From Treponema sp. (GTDB taxonomy: Bacteria > Spirochaetota > Spirochaetia > Treponematales > Treponemataceae), in contig JAEDIW010000028.1 in assembly GCA_016296655.1 (NCBI GenBank), positions 1 to 37,071 on the forward strand: a stretch of DNA of 37,071 nucleotides, given 5' to 3'. The notes beneath the pieces are model-generated. The model was not told the DNA's origin, did no database searches, and was given only the letters and a program-made list of their open reading frames with translations. This document shows, in pieces, positions 8,265 through 16,365 of this stretch; position 1 is the first letter of the stretch, and the number at the start of each line of letters is the position of its first letter. The position numbers and the translations under genes were made by a program.

Positions 8265-8274
8265 AGAAGATATT

Positions 8275-11061
8275 ATGATTTCAAGAAGAAAAATTTTTGC
8301 ATGTGCAGTTTTTGCTTTGACGTTTTTTTTGCCTCTTAAATTATATGCCCAGAAGAAAAATATCAGGGTTGCACTTTATCCAAACGGAAATTATTCCTAT
8401 AAACCTGACGGTTCTCTTTTGGGATATGACGTAGACTATCTTGAAAAAATAACTGAATATTCTGATTTAACTTTTTCTTTTATTGAATGTAAAAATCGTG
8501 CACAGGCTTTTGAAAAACTTCATAATGATGAGCTTGACTTGATTTGTGCTGTTAATGTGAATGAAAAACTTCCTGAGAATCTGGCGCTCTGCAGATATTA
8601 TTATGGATTTTTGCTTTCTCTTTTGTATTCAAAAAAATCTTATGACTGTACTTTCAAGGATTACGAAAAAATTGGTAAATCTAGAGTCGGTTTTACTGAC
8701 GACTCTATTGAAGATTTCAGAATCAAACATTATTTTGAGGAGCATGGAATTTCCCCTGAACTGGTTTATTTCAAGACAGCAACAGAACTGGAAATTGCCC
8801 TTAATACTGGCAAGATAGACATTGCAATCGGCAGTCACCGCGAAGTAAATTCTTCCTGCAAAATTCTGGATAGAATAGCTTATACAGGCTACACTTTTGC
8901 GTCTTCGGCTGATAAAAAAGAAATTCTGATGGAACTTGACAAGGCCATAACGAACATTGCAACTTATGAACCTGATTTTACAGTAAATTTGCGTAAGCGC
9001 TATTTTTCATACCTTTCGGAAACTCCTTTTACAAAAGAAGAAAAAGAATTTGTTGATAATAATAAGGATGTTACGATTTATATTAAGAGGGAATCTTCGC
9101 CCATATTTTCTTTTGAAACGAAAAAAAAAGGTGCTTCTGCTGTTTTCTATGATTTGTGCCAGCTTATAGCTTCAAAATCTGGCTTTAACTTTACTTACCG
9201 TCCGATTGAAGAAATGCCGGTTTATTCTCAAGGTGAAGAAATTTCTGAAAATTTCAGTCAGATTTTATGTCTTCCAAAAATTGGAAAATGGCAGGAGAAT
9301 TTGTCAAGCCCTTTCTGGACTGTTGACTTTAGTCTGTATTACAAAATTAACAAAGATGTAGTAACTAACAGAAAACTTACTATTTCTACGGCAGACTACA
9401 GTTCTTCTTTCGATGTTATCCGTTCAGAATTTCCGCTGGCAGAAATAGTAAATGATGTTATTTCTGAAAAAGCCATAAAGTCAGTTTTGAAAAATAAATC
9501 GGATTTTGCTTTTTTAAATGATTATCTTGCATCTTTTGTCATTCAGCAGATGCGTATAAATAATGTTGCCAAACTGCCAGCATTGACAGTTCCTGTTGAC
9601 TATCATTTGAAACTTTTTGGACCTGACAAGGATTTGATAAAAAGCATAATCAATAAGGCGATTGCAAACATTTCCCATGAAGAGCTTTCAAGTATTTTGC
9701 TGAAACATTATCTTAATGTTTCAACTTCAACAAAAATCCGTAATTCGCTGAAATTTGGTCTGTCCAAAATTATTGTCGCTTTTGTAATTATACTGCTGAT
9801 GATTGTTGTGCTTATTCTGGCTGTTTCCTATATTTTTGTTGTAAAAGCACAGAATGAAAAGGTACTTAAGGCAGATGCCGCAAAAAGTGAATTCCTTGCA
9901 CGTATGAGCCATGATATGCGCACGCCGATGAATGGAATTATCGGGCTTTCAAGGCTTGCAAAAGATACGGATGACATCAAAGTAATTTACGATTATCTTG
10001 ACAAAATCCTTTCTTCTGGTCGCTACCTGCTTGGACTTTTGAATGACATTCTTACGGTTTCAAAAATCGAAGAAAATAAAATGGAAGTCCATGAAGAGCC
10101 TGTAAGAGTTGAATATTTTCTTGCCGGTATCATTTCTGTAATTCAGACTCAATCGCAGGAAAAAGGCGTTATTTTTAAGACCGAAATGAAAAACAGGCAG
10201 GACAAACCGTTCCAGCTGTTCGACATTCTTCATGTACAGCAGATTGTCATAAATCTTTTGAACAATGCCGTAAAATTTACTCCACGCAGCGGAACTGTGA
10301 CCTATGAATTTTCAACTTTAGAAAAAAATGGAAAAACTTTTCAGCGTCATGTCATAAGTGATACGGGAATCGGCATGAGTGAAGAATTTATGGAAATCAT
10401 GTTTGATCCTTTTACGCAGGCTGTAAACCGTCCAAGTGAAAATGGGGTAGGGCTGGGGCTTTCAATCTGTAAAAAGCTTACAGACCTTCTAGGTGGTACT
10501 CTCCAGGTAAAAAGTACGCTTGGTGTTGGTTCTGAATTTATAGTTGAAATTCCAACAGAAGTTCTCGAAAAAGAAGATTATGAAACTAGAAAATATTATT
10601 CACTCTCCCGGGTAAATGACAACATTTCGTTTACAGACAAAAATATTCTGCTTTGCGAAGACAACGAAATTAATACATTGATTGCAAAAACAATGATTGA
10701 AAAAACTGGCTGCAAGGTTGAATGTGCTGAAAACGGCGAAAAAGGTCTTGAAATGTTCAGTGCTTCTCCAAAAAATTACTACAGCCTGATTTTTATGGAT
10801 ATAAGAATGCCGGTAATGGATGGCTACAAGGCTACTAAAAAAATTCGCCAGCTTGAGCGACCCGATGCAAAAACTGTTCCTATTGTTGCATTGAGTGCAA
10901 ATGCCTTTGCAGAAGATATCCATCACAGTTTGGAATCAGGAATGAATGCTCATATTGTTAAACCTATTGATTTGAAAGAACTTTATGAAGTTATGCTGAC
11001 TTTTATGGAGCCTTCTACCCCCCCCCACCCGCAGCGACCGTTTAATTATTTGAACAGATGA
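8275..11061 (+). CDS. Hybrid sensor histidine kinase with tandem periplasmic solute-binding sensor domains
   Basis: 928 residues from ATG 8275. I prefer this over 8233 because it yields a clean signal peptide (MISRRKIF...LKLYA). Order: two extracytoplasmic solute-binding (SBP_bac_3-like) domains at about 27-255 and 262-480, a membrane helix at about 496-522, a HisKA dimerisation domain with MSHDMRTPMNG (phospho-acceptor His546), a HATPase with NLLNNAVKF, DTGIGMS and GLGLSI, and a receiver domain with acceptor Asp842 in FMDIRMPVMDG. The layout is that of BvgS/EvgS-like kinases, but there is no PAS domain and no C-terminal HPt. It probably senses a small nutrient such as an amino acid. No partner response regulator lies nearby. 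A C9 tract sits at the very 3' end. Confidence 0.92.
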   Translation: MISRRKIFACAVFALTFFLPLKLYAQKKNIRVALYPNGNYSYKPDGSLLGYDVDYLEKITEYSDLTFSFIECKNRAQAFEKLHNDELDLICAVNVNEKLPENLALCRYYYGFLLSLLYSKKSYDCTFKDYEKIGKSRVGFTDDSIEDFRIKHYFEEHGISPELVYFKTATELEIALNTGKIDIAIGSHREVNSSCKILDRIAYTGYTFASSADKKEILMELDKAITNIATYEPDFTVNLRKRYFSYLSETPFTKEEKEFVDNNKDVTIYIKRESSPIFSFETKKKGASAVFYDLCQLIASKSGFNFTYRPIEEMPVYSQGEEISENFSQILCLPKIGKWQENLSSPFWTVDFSLYYKINKDVVTNRKLTISTADYSSSFDVIRSEFPLAEIVNDVISEKAIKSVLKNKSDFAFLNDYLASFVIQQMRINNVAKLPALTVPVDYHLKLFGPDKDLIKSIINKAIANISHEELSSILLKHYLNVSTSTKIRNSLKFGLSKIIVAFVIILLMIVVLILAVSYIFVVKAQNEKVLKADAAKSEFLARMSHDMRTPMNGIIGLSRLAKDTDDIKVIYDYLDKILSSGRYLLGLLNDILTVSKIEENKMEVHEEPVRVEYFLAGIISVIQTQSQEKGVIFKTEMKNRQDKPFQLFDILHVQQIVINLLNNAVKFTPRSGTVTYEFSTLEKNGKTFQRHVISDTGIGMSEEFMEIMFDPFTQAVNRPSENGVGLGLSICKKLTDLLGGTLQVKSTLGVGSEFIVEIPTEVLEKEDYETRKYYSLSRVNDNISFTDKNILLCEDNEINTLIAKTMIEKTGCKVECAENGEKGLEMFSASPKNYYSLIFMDIRMPVMDGYKATKKIRQLERPDAKTVPIVALSANAFAEDIHHSLESGMNAHIVKPIDLKELYEVMLTFMEPSTPPHPQRPFNYLNR

Positions 11062-11390
11062 AACTTAAGAAAATTTTTATTTTTGTAGGCCTTTTACGGT
11101 GAACTGCCTGAAAATAATTGCACTTTCCACCTGCAGTATACTTTCAGGGATATTGTCATTCCACTTTATACGAAAAATAAAAATCTGGGCGCCCGGGCGG
11201 CAGTTCCAGCCTTCGCTTGCGCTCATCCACCCAGCAAAGCTGCCTTCGCAGCGCAGCTGCTCGGAGACTCGCTCAAAATGCTAGCCGCATTTTGCCGGCT
11301 TTCAGCCGTCGCTCCCTAGGTGGACTAAAGGGCTTCCATTGCCTGGCGCAGTAGCAGAATCTGGAAATCATCTTTGAACTTTTTCATTTT
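11062..11390 (+). repeat. Intergenic region with GC-rich repeat, copy 2
   Basis: From 11187 (GGGCGCCCGGGCGG) to about 11325 the DNA turns GC-rich and matches the style of the block at 3756, including CAGTTCC.GC.TTCGC. It contains CAAAATGC/GCATTTTG and other short stems. Between 11058 and 11186 there are short hydrophobic reading frames, one beginning MKLKKIFIFVGLLR at 11058 and another continuing in a different frame from a GTG at 11099. They may be the remains of a small membrane or lipoprotein gene broken by the repeat. I see no intact gene. Confidence 0.5.
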
Positions 11391-11391
11391 A

Positions 11392-11420
11392 TTGACATAT
11401 ACCCCCTGGCGGTATATATT
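11392..11420 (+). promoter_or_regulatory. Promoter of the csoR-copA operon
   Basis: Consensus TTGACA (11392-11397), 17-bp spacer, TATATT (11415-11420). The CsoR-type palindrome fills the spacer, so bound repressor would block RNA polymerase. Confidence 0.85.
11397..11417. promoter_or_regulatory. CsoR-type operator
   Basis: Perfect inverted repeat ATATACC (11397-11403) and GGTATAT (11411-11417) around a C/G-rich centre CCCTGGC. This matches the known CsoR operator style of ATACC-rich arms flanking C/G runs. It overlaps both promoter boxes of the copper operon. Confidence 0.75.
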
Positions 11421-11439
11421 TTCATTAATGGGAGTTGCT

Positions 11440-11748
11440 ATGGCTGACGAGAAATGTCCGCATTGTTCGGGGAAGCACAAAGAGCGCGATGAAAGAGAAA
11501 AAAAAGAGCTGATGAACCGCCTGAAAAGAATTGAAGGGCAGGTGAGAGGGCTTGAAGGCATGCTTGAAAACGATGCCTACTGCACGGATATCATCATGCA
11601 GGTTACGGCAGTTACAAGTGCTTTGAACAGCTTTAATAAGGTTCTGCTTGGAAATCATATAAAAACCTGTGTTGCAGACAATATCCGTGCCGGAAATGAT
11701 GATGTGATTGACGAATTAACCCAAACTCTTCAAAAACTAATGAAATAA
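11440..11748 (+). CDS. csoR: CsoR-family copper-sensing transcriptional repressor
   Basis: 102 residues from ATG 11440, chosen because GGGAG lies at 11430-11434 and upstream codons would run through the promoter. All-helical DUF156/CsoR fold with the NRLKRIEGQVRGLEGML block. The metal triad is Cys48, His73, Cys77; the 25 and 4 residue spacings equal those of the founding copper sensor (Cys36, His61, Cys65). This favours Cu(I) over nickel or formaldehyde sensing. An extra CPHC at residues 6-9 near the N-terminus could add a metal site. It should repress its own operon when copper is low and release DNA when Cu(I) binds. It is 14 bp upstream of copA. Confidence 0.9.
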   Translation: MADEKCPHCSGKHKERDEREKKELMNRLKRIEGQVRGLEGMLENDAYCTDIIMQVTAVTSALNSFNKVLLGNHIKTCVADNIRAGNDDVIDELTQTLQKLMK

Positions 11749-11762
11749 AGGAGCAAGCTTTT

Positions 11763-14339
11763 ATGGAAAAGTTTAATGTAACTGGCATGAGTTGTGCCGC
11801 ATGCCAAACTCGTGTTGAAAAGGCTGTAAGTGCAGTTCCAGGTGTAACAAGTTGTGCCGTAAGTTTGCTTACAAATTCTATGGGTGTGGAAGGAACTGCT
11901 TCCAGTAATGATATAATAAAGGCAGTAAAAAAAGCAGGTTACGATGCCAGCCTGAAAAAAACAAATTCCGGCGATGCTTCCAGTTCCTGCAATGGCGCAA
12001 AAAACTCCAGACAATCCGAGTCAGACTCCTTGCAGGACACGGAATCTCCAAAAATGAAAAAGCGTCTTATTGCATCTGTCATTTTTCTGTTTCCCCTGAT
12101 GTATGTTTCCATGGGAACCATGTTGTGGCACTGGCCTCTTCCCCCTTTTTTGGACGGAAACCATGTTGCAATGGGGCTTTACGAACTTTTACTTGCCTCT
12201 TTTGTGATGGTTATAAATCAAAAATTTTTTGTCAGCGGATTTAAAGCTGTTTTTCATAAATCTCCAAATATGGATACTTTGATTGCACTTGGTGCGACAG
12301 CGGCTTTTAGCTACAGTGTTTTTGCACTTTTTGGCATGAGTAAATCTGTTCTTGATGGCAATAACGAACAGATTATGTACTGGATGGACCAGTTTTATTT
12401 TGAATCTGCGGCAATGATTTTAACTTTGATTACTGTAGGAAAAATGCTGGAAGCAAAAGCAAAAGGCAGAACTACAAGCGCATTAAAATCTCTTATGAAT
12501 CTTTCCCCTGAAACTGCCGTTATTCTGGTGGACGGAAAAGAAAAAACTGTCCCTGTAGAAAGCTTAAAAAAAGATGATTTATTTGTTGTGCGGCCAGGGG
12601 ACAAAATTCCTGTAGATGGAATTGTAGAAAAAGGTCAAAGTGCTGTAAATGAATCGGCTTTAACTGGAGAAAGTATTCCTGTGGAAAAGGCAGTGGGCGA
12701 CGCTGTCACTTCTGCGACAATCAATACATCAGGCTTTATGGTTTGCCGCGCCACAAGAGTTGGCGAAGATACAACACTTTCACAAATCATTCGGATGGTA
12801 AGCGATGCCGCTGCAACTAAAGCGCCAATTGCAAAGATTGCGGACAAAGTTTCAGGCATTTTCGTTCCTGTAGTTATTGCTATTGCTGTAATCACTTTTG
12901 CAGTCTGGCTCATTGCAGGACAAACTGTCGGATATGCAATTGCCCGTGCCGTTTCTGTTCTGGTAATCAGCTGTCCATGTGCATTGGGGCTTGCGACTCC
13001 TGTGGCTATAATGGTCGGTAACGGTGTTGCAGCAAAATCAGGAATTCTGTTTAAAACTTCAGCATCTCTTGAACATGCTGGACGCACTCAAATCGTAGCA
13101 CTAGACAAAACTGGCACAATCACAACTGGCATAATGAAAGTAACAGATGTGATTCCTGCAGAAGATGTGGACGAAAATGAACTTATTCAAACTGCCTGCT
13201 CTATAGAAGAAAAAAGCGAACATCCAATTTCCAAGGCGCTCGTTCTTTATGCAAAAGAAAAACAAATCAATTCGTTGGAAACAGCGGATTTTACATCAGT
13301 TCCAGGAAACGGTTTAAAAGCCCGTATTGGTGATTCTGAAGTTTACGGCGGAAATGCAGAATTCATCAAAAAAATGACAAACCTTTCTCCTGCTGGAAAA
13401 ACTCTTGATAAACTTTCTGCACAAGGAAAAACACCTGTTATTTTTGCAAAGAAAAATAAAGTTCTTGGCATAATCGCAGTTGCAGATACGATAAAAGACG
13501 ATTCTGCAAAAGCAGTCAGTCAGCTTAAAAAAATGGGAATTCACACTGTAATGCTCACAGGCGACAATGAAATTGCTGCACGCACAATCGGAAATCAGGC
13601 TGGGGTTGATGAAGTTATCGCTTCTGTAAAGCCAGAGGGAAAAGCCGAAGTTATCAAAAAGCTGATGAAAAACGGAAAAGTTGCAATGGTGGGAGATGGA
13701 ATAAATGATTCACCTGCTCTTACAACTGCTGATGTGGGAATTGCCATTGGAGCTGGGACAGATGTTGCAATAGACGCAGCAGATGTGGTTTTGATGAAAA
13801 ACTCGCTGATGGATGTAGCTGCGGCAATCAGAATCAGCCGAGAAACACTTCGTAACATTCACGAAAATCTGTTCTGGGCATTTTTCTACAATGCGATTGG
13901 AATTCCTCTGGCTGCAGGCTGTTATGCGGCAGCATTTGGCTGGAACTTAAATCCAATGTTCGGAGCTGCTGCAATGGGGCTTTCAAGTTTCTGCGTCGTT
14001 ACAAATGCATTAAGACTTAATTTTATAAAACCGTACAAAGAAACACAGGGAAAAAGCATCAAAAATCCCGGAAAGGGAAATGATATATTAAAGCAAAATA
14101 TTCTGGAAACCAGGAATAATTCGGAGGTTTGTAAAATGAAAATTTCAGTAAAGGGAATGATGTGCGGTCATTGCGAAATGCACGTAAAAAAGGCGCTTGA
14201 AGCAATCGATGGAGTTACAAATGTATCTGCTTCCCACGAAAAAGGAACAGTAACTTTTGAAACTACAAAGGAAGTTGATGAAGCTCTCATCAAAAAAGCG
14301 GTAGCCGATGCAGGTTACGAATACTGCGGAAATTGCTGA
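11763..14339 (+). CDS. copA: Copper-exporting P1B-1 ATPase with C-terminal CopZ-like domain
   Basis: 858 residues. An N-terminal heavy-metal-binding domain carries GMSCAAC (Cys11, Cys14), then a polar linker to about residue 100 and membrane helices. The actuator has TGES, the transmembrane metal site CPC is at 404-406, and the phosphorylated Asp448 lies in DKTGTIT. SEHP, TGDN and GDGINDSPAL follow, and the last helices carry YN and MGLSS, all typical of Cu(I) exporters of the inner membrane. Residues 792-858 form a second metal-binding domain with GMMCGHC (Cys801, Cys804), joined by a polar linker. It is longer than the usual 740-820 residues because of this domain. Its ribosome site AAGGAG follows the csoR stop directly. 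Confidence 0.96.
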   Translation: MEKFNVTGMSCAACQTRVEKAVSAVPGVTSCAVSLLTNSMGVEGTASSNDIIKAVKKAGYDASLKKTNSGDASSSCNGAKNSRQSESDSLQDTESPKMKKRLIASVIFLFPLMYVSMGTMLWHWPLPPFLDGNHVAMGLYELLLASFVMVINQKFFVSGFKAVFHKSPNMDTLIALGATAAFSYSVFALFGMSKSVLDGNNEQIMYWMDQFYFESAAMILTLITVGKMLEAKAKGRTTSALKSLMNLSPETAVILVDGKEKTVPVESLKKDDLFVVRPGDKIPVDGIVEKGQSAVNESALTGESIPVEKAVGDAVTSATINTSGFMVCRATRVGEDTTLSQIIRMVSDAAATKAPIAKIADKVSGIFVPVVIAIAVITFAVWLIAGQTVGYAIARAVSVLVISCPCALGLATPVAIMVGNGVAAKSGILFKTSASLEHAGRTQIVALDKTGTITTGIMKVTDVIPAEDVDENELIQTACSIEEKSEHPISKALVLYAKEKQINSLETADFTSVPGNGLKARIGDSEVYGGNAEFIKKMTNLSPAGKTLDKLSAQGKTPVIFAKKNKVLGIIAVADTIKDDSAKAVSQLKKMGIHTVMLTGDNEIAARTIGNQAGVDEVIASVKPEGKAEVIKKLMKNGKVAMVGDGINDSPALTTADVGIAIGAGTDVAIDAADVVLMKNSLMDVAAAIRISRETLRNIHENLFWAFFYNAIGIPLAAGCYAAAFGWNLNPMFGAAAMGLSSFCVVTNALRLNFIKPYKETQGKSIKNPGKGNDILKQNILETRNNSEVCKMKISVKGMMCGHCEMHVKKALEAIDGVTNVSASHEKGTVTFETTKEVDEALIKKAVADAGYEYCGNC
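14136..14339 (+). CDS. copZ: Nested in-frame CopZ copper chaperone with its own ribosome site
   Basis: ATG 14136 is codon 792 of the copA frame and is preceded by GGAGG (14123-14127) at 8-nt spacing, an excellent ribosome site. From here the product is a free-standing 67-residue heavy-metal-associated protein, the normal size of CopZ, starting MKISVKGMMCGHCEMHVKKA with metal cysteines 10 and 13. The linker codons before it encode the ribosome site itself, as if a separate copZ gene had become joined to copA by loss of a stop. The cell may make both the fused ATPase and the free chaperone from one frame. Confidence 0.55.
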   Translation: MKISVKGMMCGHCEMHVKKALEAIDGVTNVSASHEKGTVTFETTKEVDEALIKKAVADAGYEYCGNC

Positions 14340-14389
14340 AAAAACAGGAAAATTTTTCAGCAAAACGGCAGCTTTCCTGCGTCAGCAAC

Positions 14390-14506
14390 ATGGAGGGCTG
14401 CCGAAGGCAGGTGCAAGAGCAACTTGTTGCGATGCACCGAGCGGCTTGAGCGAGCCCGAAATACTGCGACCCGAAGCGTAGTGTAACATAGCGGAGGGGG
14501 ACGCCC
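14390..14506 (-). repeat. GC-rich intergenic repeat, copy 3 (inverted)
   Basis: On the minus strand it begins GGGCGTCCCCCTCCGC after an A/T-rich stretch and contains ACGCTTCGGGTCGC and GCTCGCTC-type words. It follows copA. Just before it, a perfect 10-bp stem TGCTGAAAAA/TTTTTCAGCA (14334-14362) overlaps the copA stop codon. Confidence 0.65.
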
Positions 14507-14522
14507 TGAAAAATAAAAAAAA

Positions 14523-14783
14523 TTAATCTGAAAAATGTTTTTTTCTATACATTCCAGGTGTGACTCCAAAATGATTTTTGAACTTGCGGCAAAAGCAGGC
14601 GGCGGAGTCGAATCCAAAGACCTGCGCAATAAAGTCAATTTTGTCTTCTGTGTTTTTCAATAAATGGTCAGATTTTTTCAGGCGGTACGCAATCAGATAA
14701 TTTACGGGGGAAACCGTTAAAACTTTGGAAAAAATGTTCAAAGCGGTATTTTTACTGACATTTATCGACGCTTCGTGGTCTCC
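14523..14783 (-). pseudogene. C-terminal fragment of an AraC-family regulator
   Basis: The frame reads the second half of an AraC/XylS DNA-binding domain: SPVNYLIAYRLKK.DHLL, then IDFIAQVFGFDSAACFCRKFK and HFGVTPGMYRK before the stop. The frame is closed upstream by a TAA at 14786-14784, and only about 80 residues remain. The first helix-turn-helix is partial and the whole sensing domain is missing. No start with a ribosome site is seen. I take it as the remnant of a gene lost when the adjacent accessory region or repeat arrived. Confidence 0.65.
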
Positions 14784-14837
14784 TTACCTGAAGGCAAATT
14801 AATATTATCCAAGAACATTTTTGAATTGTGTGAAATA

Positions 14838-14867
14838 TTACAGGGTAAATCACCCTAAGGTTATAAT
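14838..14867 (+). promoter_or_regulatory. Shared promoter module, copy 1
   Basis: ACAGGGTAAA near 14840-14849 and GTTATAATACT with TATAAT at 14862-14867. CAGGGT starts exactly 21 bp before TATAAT, as in the copies at 15505 and 16758. The -35 region is non-canonical (TTACAG or TACAGG). Confidence 0.65.
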
Positions 14868-14894
14868 ACTAAAGCATAGAAATGAGGGTTGCTT

Positions 14895-15443
14895 ATGAAA
14901 ATACCAGATAAAGAAAAGCTTTTTAAGGAACTAACAGATTTGATTACCTCAGAACAAGAAAAAGAATTTTTTGTTCTTTGTGAACTGAAAAAGAATCCAA
15001 GCTTTAGCACTGGTGGCTTAAAAAGAAATAACAACGGTTATGACGACTGTGCAATCTTTATGAAGTTTTCTGACGAGCCTATTTCACAATTCAACATTCC
15101 AGAAGAAAAAACAAAATCTGCCCATGAAAGCTTTGAAACTGCAAAAAACTACTACGAAAATACATTAGGTGTTTATCGTATATTTCACTTAAAGGACGGT
15201 ATAAAAACAATCCTTGAAAACAATCTGTGGATTCCAGATGCAGACTTTGTAGAAGAAATCTTTATAAAGCGTCTTGACGACTGGTATTGGAATGAATGGT
15301 GCCCTTATGCTGCCAATTTTCTTTCCAAAGAAGACAAAGCCGAACGTTCTAAAAAGTTGAATCTTGTTGCTGAGGTTCTTGAAACTAAACTAAAAGACTT
15401 GGCAACTTTCAGTTTTGAAGAAGGTGCAAAAGGAATAATGTAG
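14895..15443 (+). CDS. Hypothetical acidic protein of the accessory region
   Basis: 182 residues from ATG 14895, chosen because GAGGG (14884-14888) lies 6 nt before it. Soluble, rich in Lys, Glu and aromatic residues, without signal peptide or membrane segments. Distinct blocks are FFVLCELKKNPSFSTGG, NNGYDDCAIFMKFSD, and DDWYWNEWCPYAANFLS around residue 130. I do not recognise the family. It shares its promoter design with the genes at 15562 and 16814. The setting of small, unrelated soluble proteins with their own promoters fits immunity-type or defence-associated genes, but no toxin is visible. Confidence 0.75.
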   Translation: MKIPDKEKLFKELTDLITSEQEKEFFVLCELKKNPSFSTGGLKRNNNGYDDCAIFMKFSDEPISQFNIPEEKTKSAHESFETAKNYYENTLGVYRIFHLKDGIKTILENNLWIPDADFVEEIFIKRLDDWYWNEWCPYAANFLSKEDKAERSKKLNLVAEVLETKLKDLATFSFEEGAKGIM

Positions 15444-15502
15444 AAAGGCTCAACGTATACGGAGAAGCTTAATGCCCATTTAAGGAGAGGGTCTTAGAAA
15501 TC

Positions 15503-15531
15503 AACAGGGTAAAAGTGAGATAAGTTATAAT
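15503..15531 (+). promoter_or_regulatory. Shared promoter module, copy 2
   Basis: CAGGGTAAAA from 15505 and AGTTATAATACTT with TATAAT at 15526-15531; the two blocks are again 21 bp apart start to start. Downstream the AGCATA word before the ribosome site also matches copy 1. Confidence 0.65.
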
Positions 15532-15561
15532 ACTTAAAATAGCATAAATGGAGGCATTTTT

Positions 15562-15972
15562 ATGTTTAAATTTGTATTTAGTTTGAAGAGAAAGACTGTT
15601 GAAGAACTTGATAATCTTTATGAAATAATTGATGACCATAATTCCTGGGTGGAAATTCGCAAAAAGGGGGATTCTTCTTATTGGAATGAAACAAAAACAT
15701 TTGAAGTCTATAAATTTTCAGATGGTGTAAAAAGATTATGTATAGACAAGGGGCTTAGACTTTGTTTTACAGAAAGGGATAATGTCTTTTCGGGCTTGAA
15801 ATCTATTTATCATTACATGAAAAAAATGGGTTGCAGCGACCTGATACTAGATACCCTTGTAGATACTGCAAAAATGTCAAGAAATCCAAACGTAAAATAC
15901 AAACAAAGAAAAAAAAATTACGATTCAACCGGAAAATTAGTCAGAAAAGAAAAAGGTTATTATCTGATTTAA
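15562..15972 (+). CDS. Hypothetical basic protein of the accessory region
   Basis: 136 residues, ATG with GGAGG (15550-15554) at 7-nt spacing. Soluble, with a very basic C-terminal tail (KYKQRKKNYD, then KLVRKEKGYYLI). The middle contains FEVYKFSDGVKRLCIDKGLRLCF. The family is unknown to me. The stop codon overlaps the stop of a minus-strand coding fragment, so the two are tail to tail. Transcription is likely from the module at 15503-15531. Confidence 0.7.
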   Translation: MFKFVFSLKRKTVEELDNLYEIIDDHNSWVEIRKKGDSSYWNETKTFEVYKFSDGVKRLCIDKGLRLCFTERDNVFSGLKSIYHYMKKMGCSDLILDTLVDTAKMSRNPNVKYKQRKKNYDSTGKLVRKEKGYYLI

Positions 15973-16113
15973 TTGTTGTCGTGTTCGTGTCTATAATTAT
16001 CTACAAAAGCCATAATCTGTTCGGTAGTAAATTCCTTTTTTCCAGCATCACCAAACCACGTGATAAGAACGGACTGTATTAAATCATACTTGTTTTCAAC
16101 GCCTAAATTTTTA
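15969..16113 (-). pseudogene. Minus-strand C-terminal coding fragment
   Basis: Reading leftward from 16113 there is an open frame with protein-like composition, including VLITWFGDAGKKEFTTEQI and ending VDNYRHEHDNN before TAA at 15971-15969. It is closed upstream by a stop at the border of the 131-bp direct repeat. No start codon is available. It looks like the tail of a gene whose front part was removed or replaced by the repeat. The family is not recognised. Confidence 0.4.
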
Positions 16114-16244
16114 CGGAATTATCCCATCACGCACTTAAAATAAATTTTGACGTTTCAGAAAAAAGTCCTATGTTAATGAATGTTGTTTCAGACAGAACAA
16201 CAGATTTGTCGGTTCTTTTAATATATTGTTATGGCAGAGTATTC
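16114..16244. repeat. 131-bp direct repeat, copy A
   Basis: Matches 16610-16740 with seven differences that I count, offset 496 bp. Both copies are open in more than one frame: on the plus strand ELSHHALKINFDV and following, on the minus strand TTFINIGLF and following. It may be a piece of a former gene. Confidence 0.9.
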
Positions 16245-16276
16245 TCATTGCATAAAAATTGTGTTAATATTTAAAA

Positions 16277-16365
16277 AGGCATCTGGAACATCGGAAAGGG
16301 CAGCCGAGAGATTAAGGGCTTTTGCCACCGTCTTTATGGGGAATTGCCCGTCCCCCTAGATGCCT
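16277..16365. repeat. 89-bp element bounded by perfect 8-bp inverted repeats
   Basis: AGGCATCT (16277-16284) and AGATGCCT (16358-16365) enclose a GC-richer block with GGGGAATTGCCCG near its right end. The interior differs in composition from the AT-rich surroundings. It sits between the two copies of the direct repeat and covers the last codons of the minus ORF ending at 16334. It may be a miniature mobile element or a structured RNA. Confidence 0.5.

Noticed and set aside
8233..8274. Upstream start for the histidine kinase
   Set aside because: It would add 14 residues before a clean signal peptide and lies upstream of the -10 box TATAAT at 8259.
12635..13087. 150-residue minus-strand ORF inside copA
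   Set aside because: Shadow of the copA reading frame, Ala/Thr/Ile-rich and without start signals.
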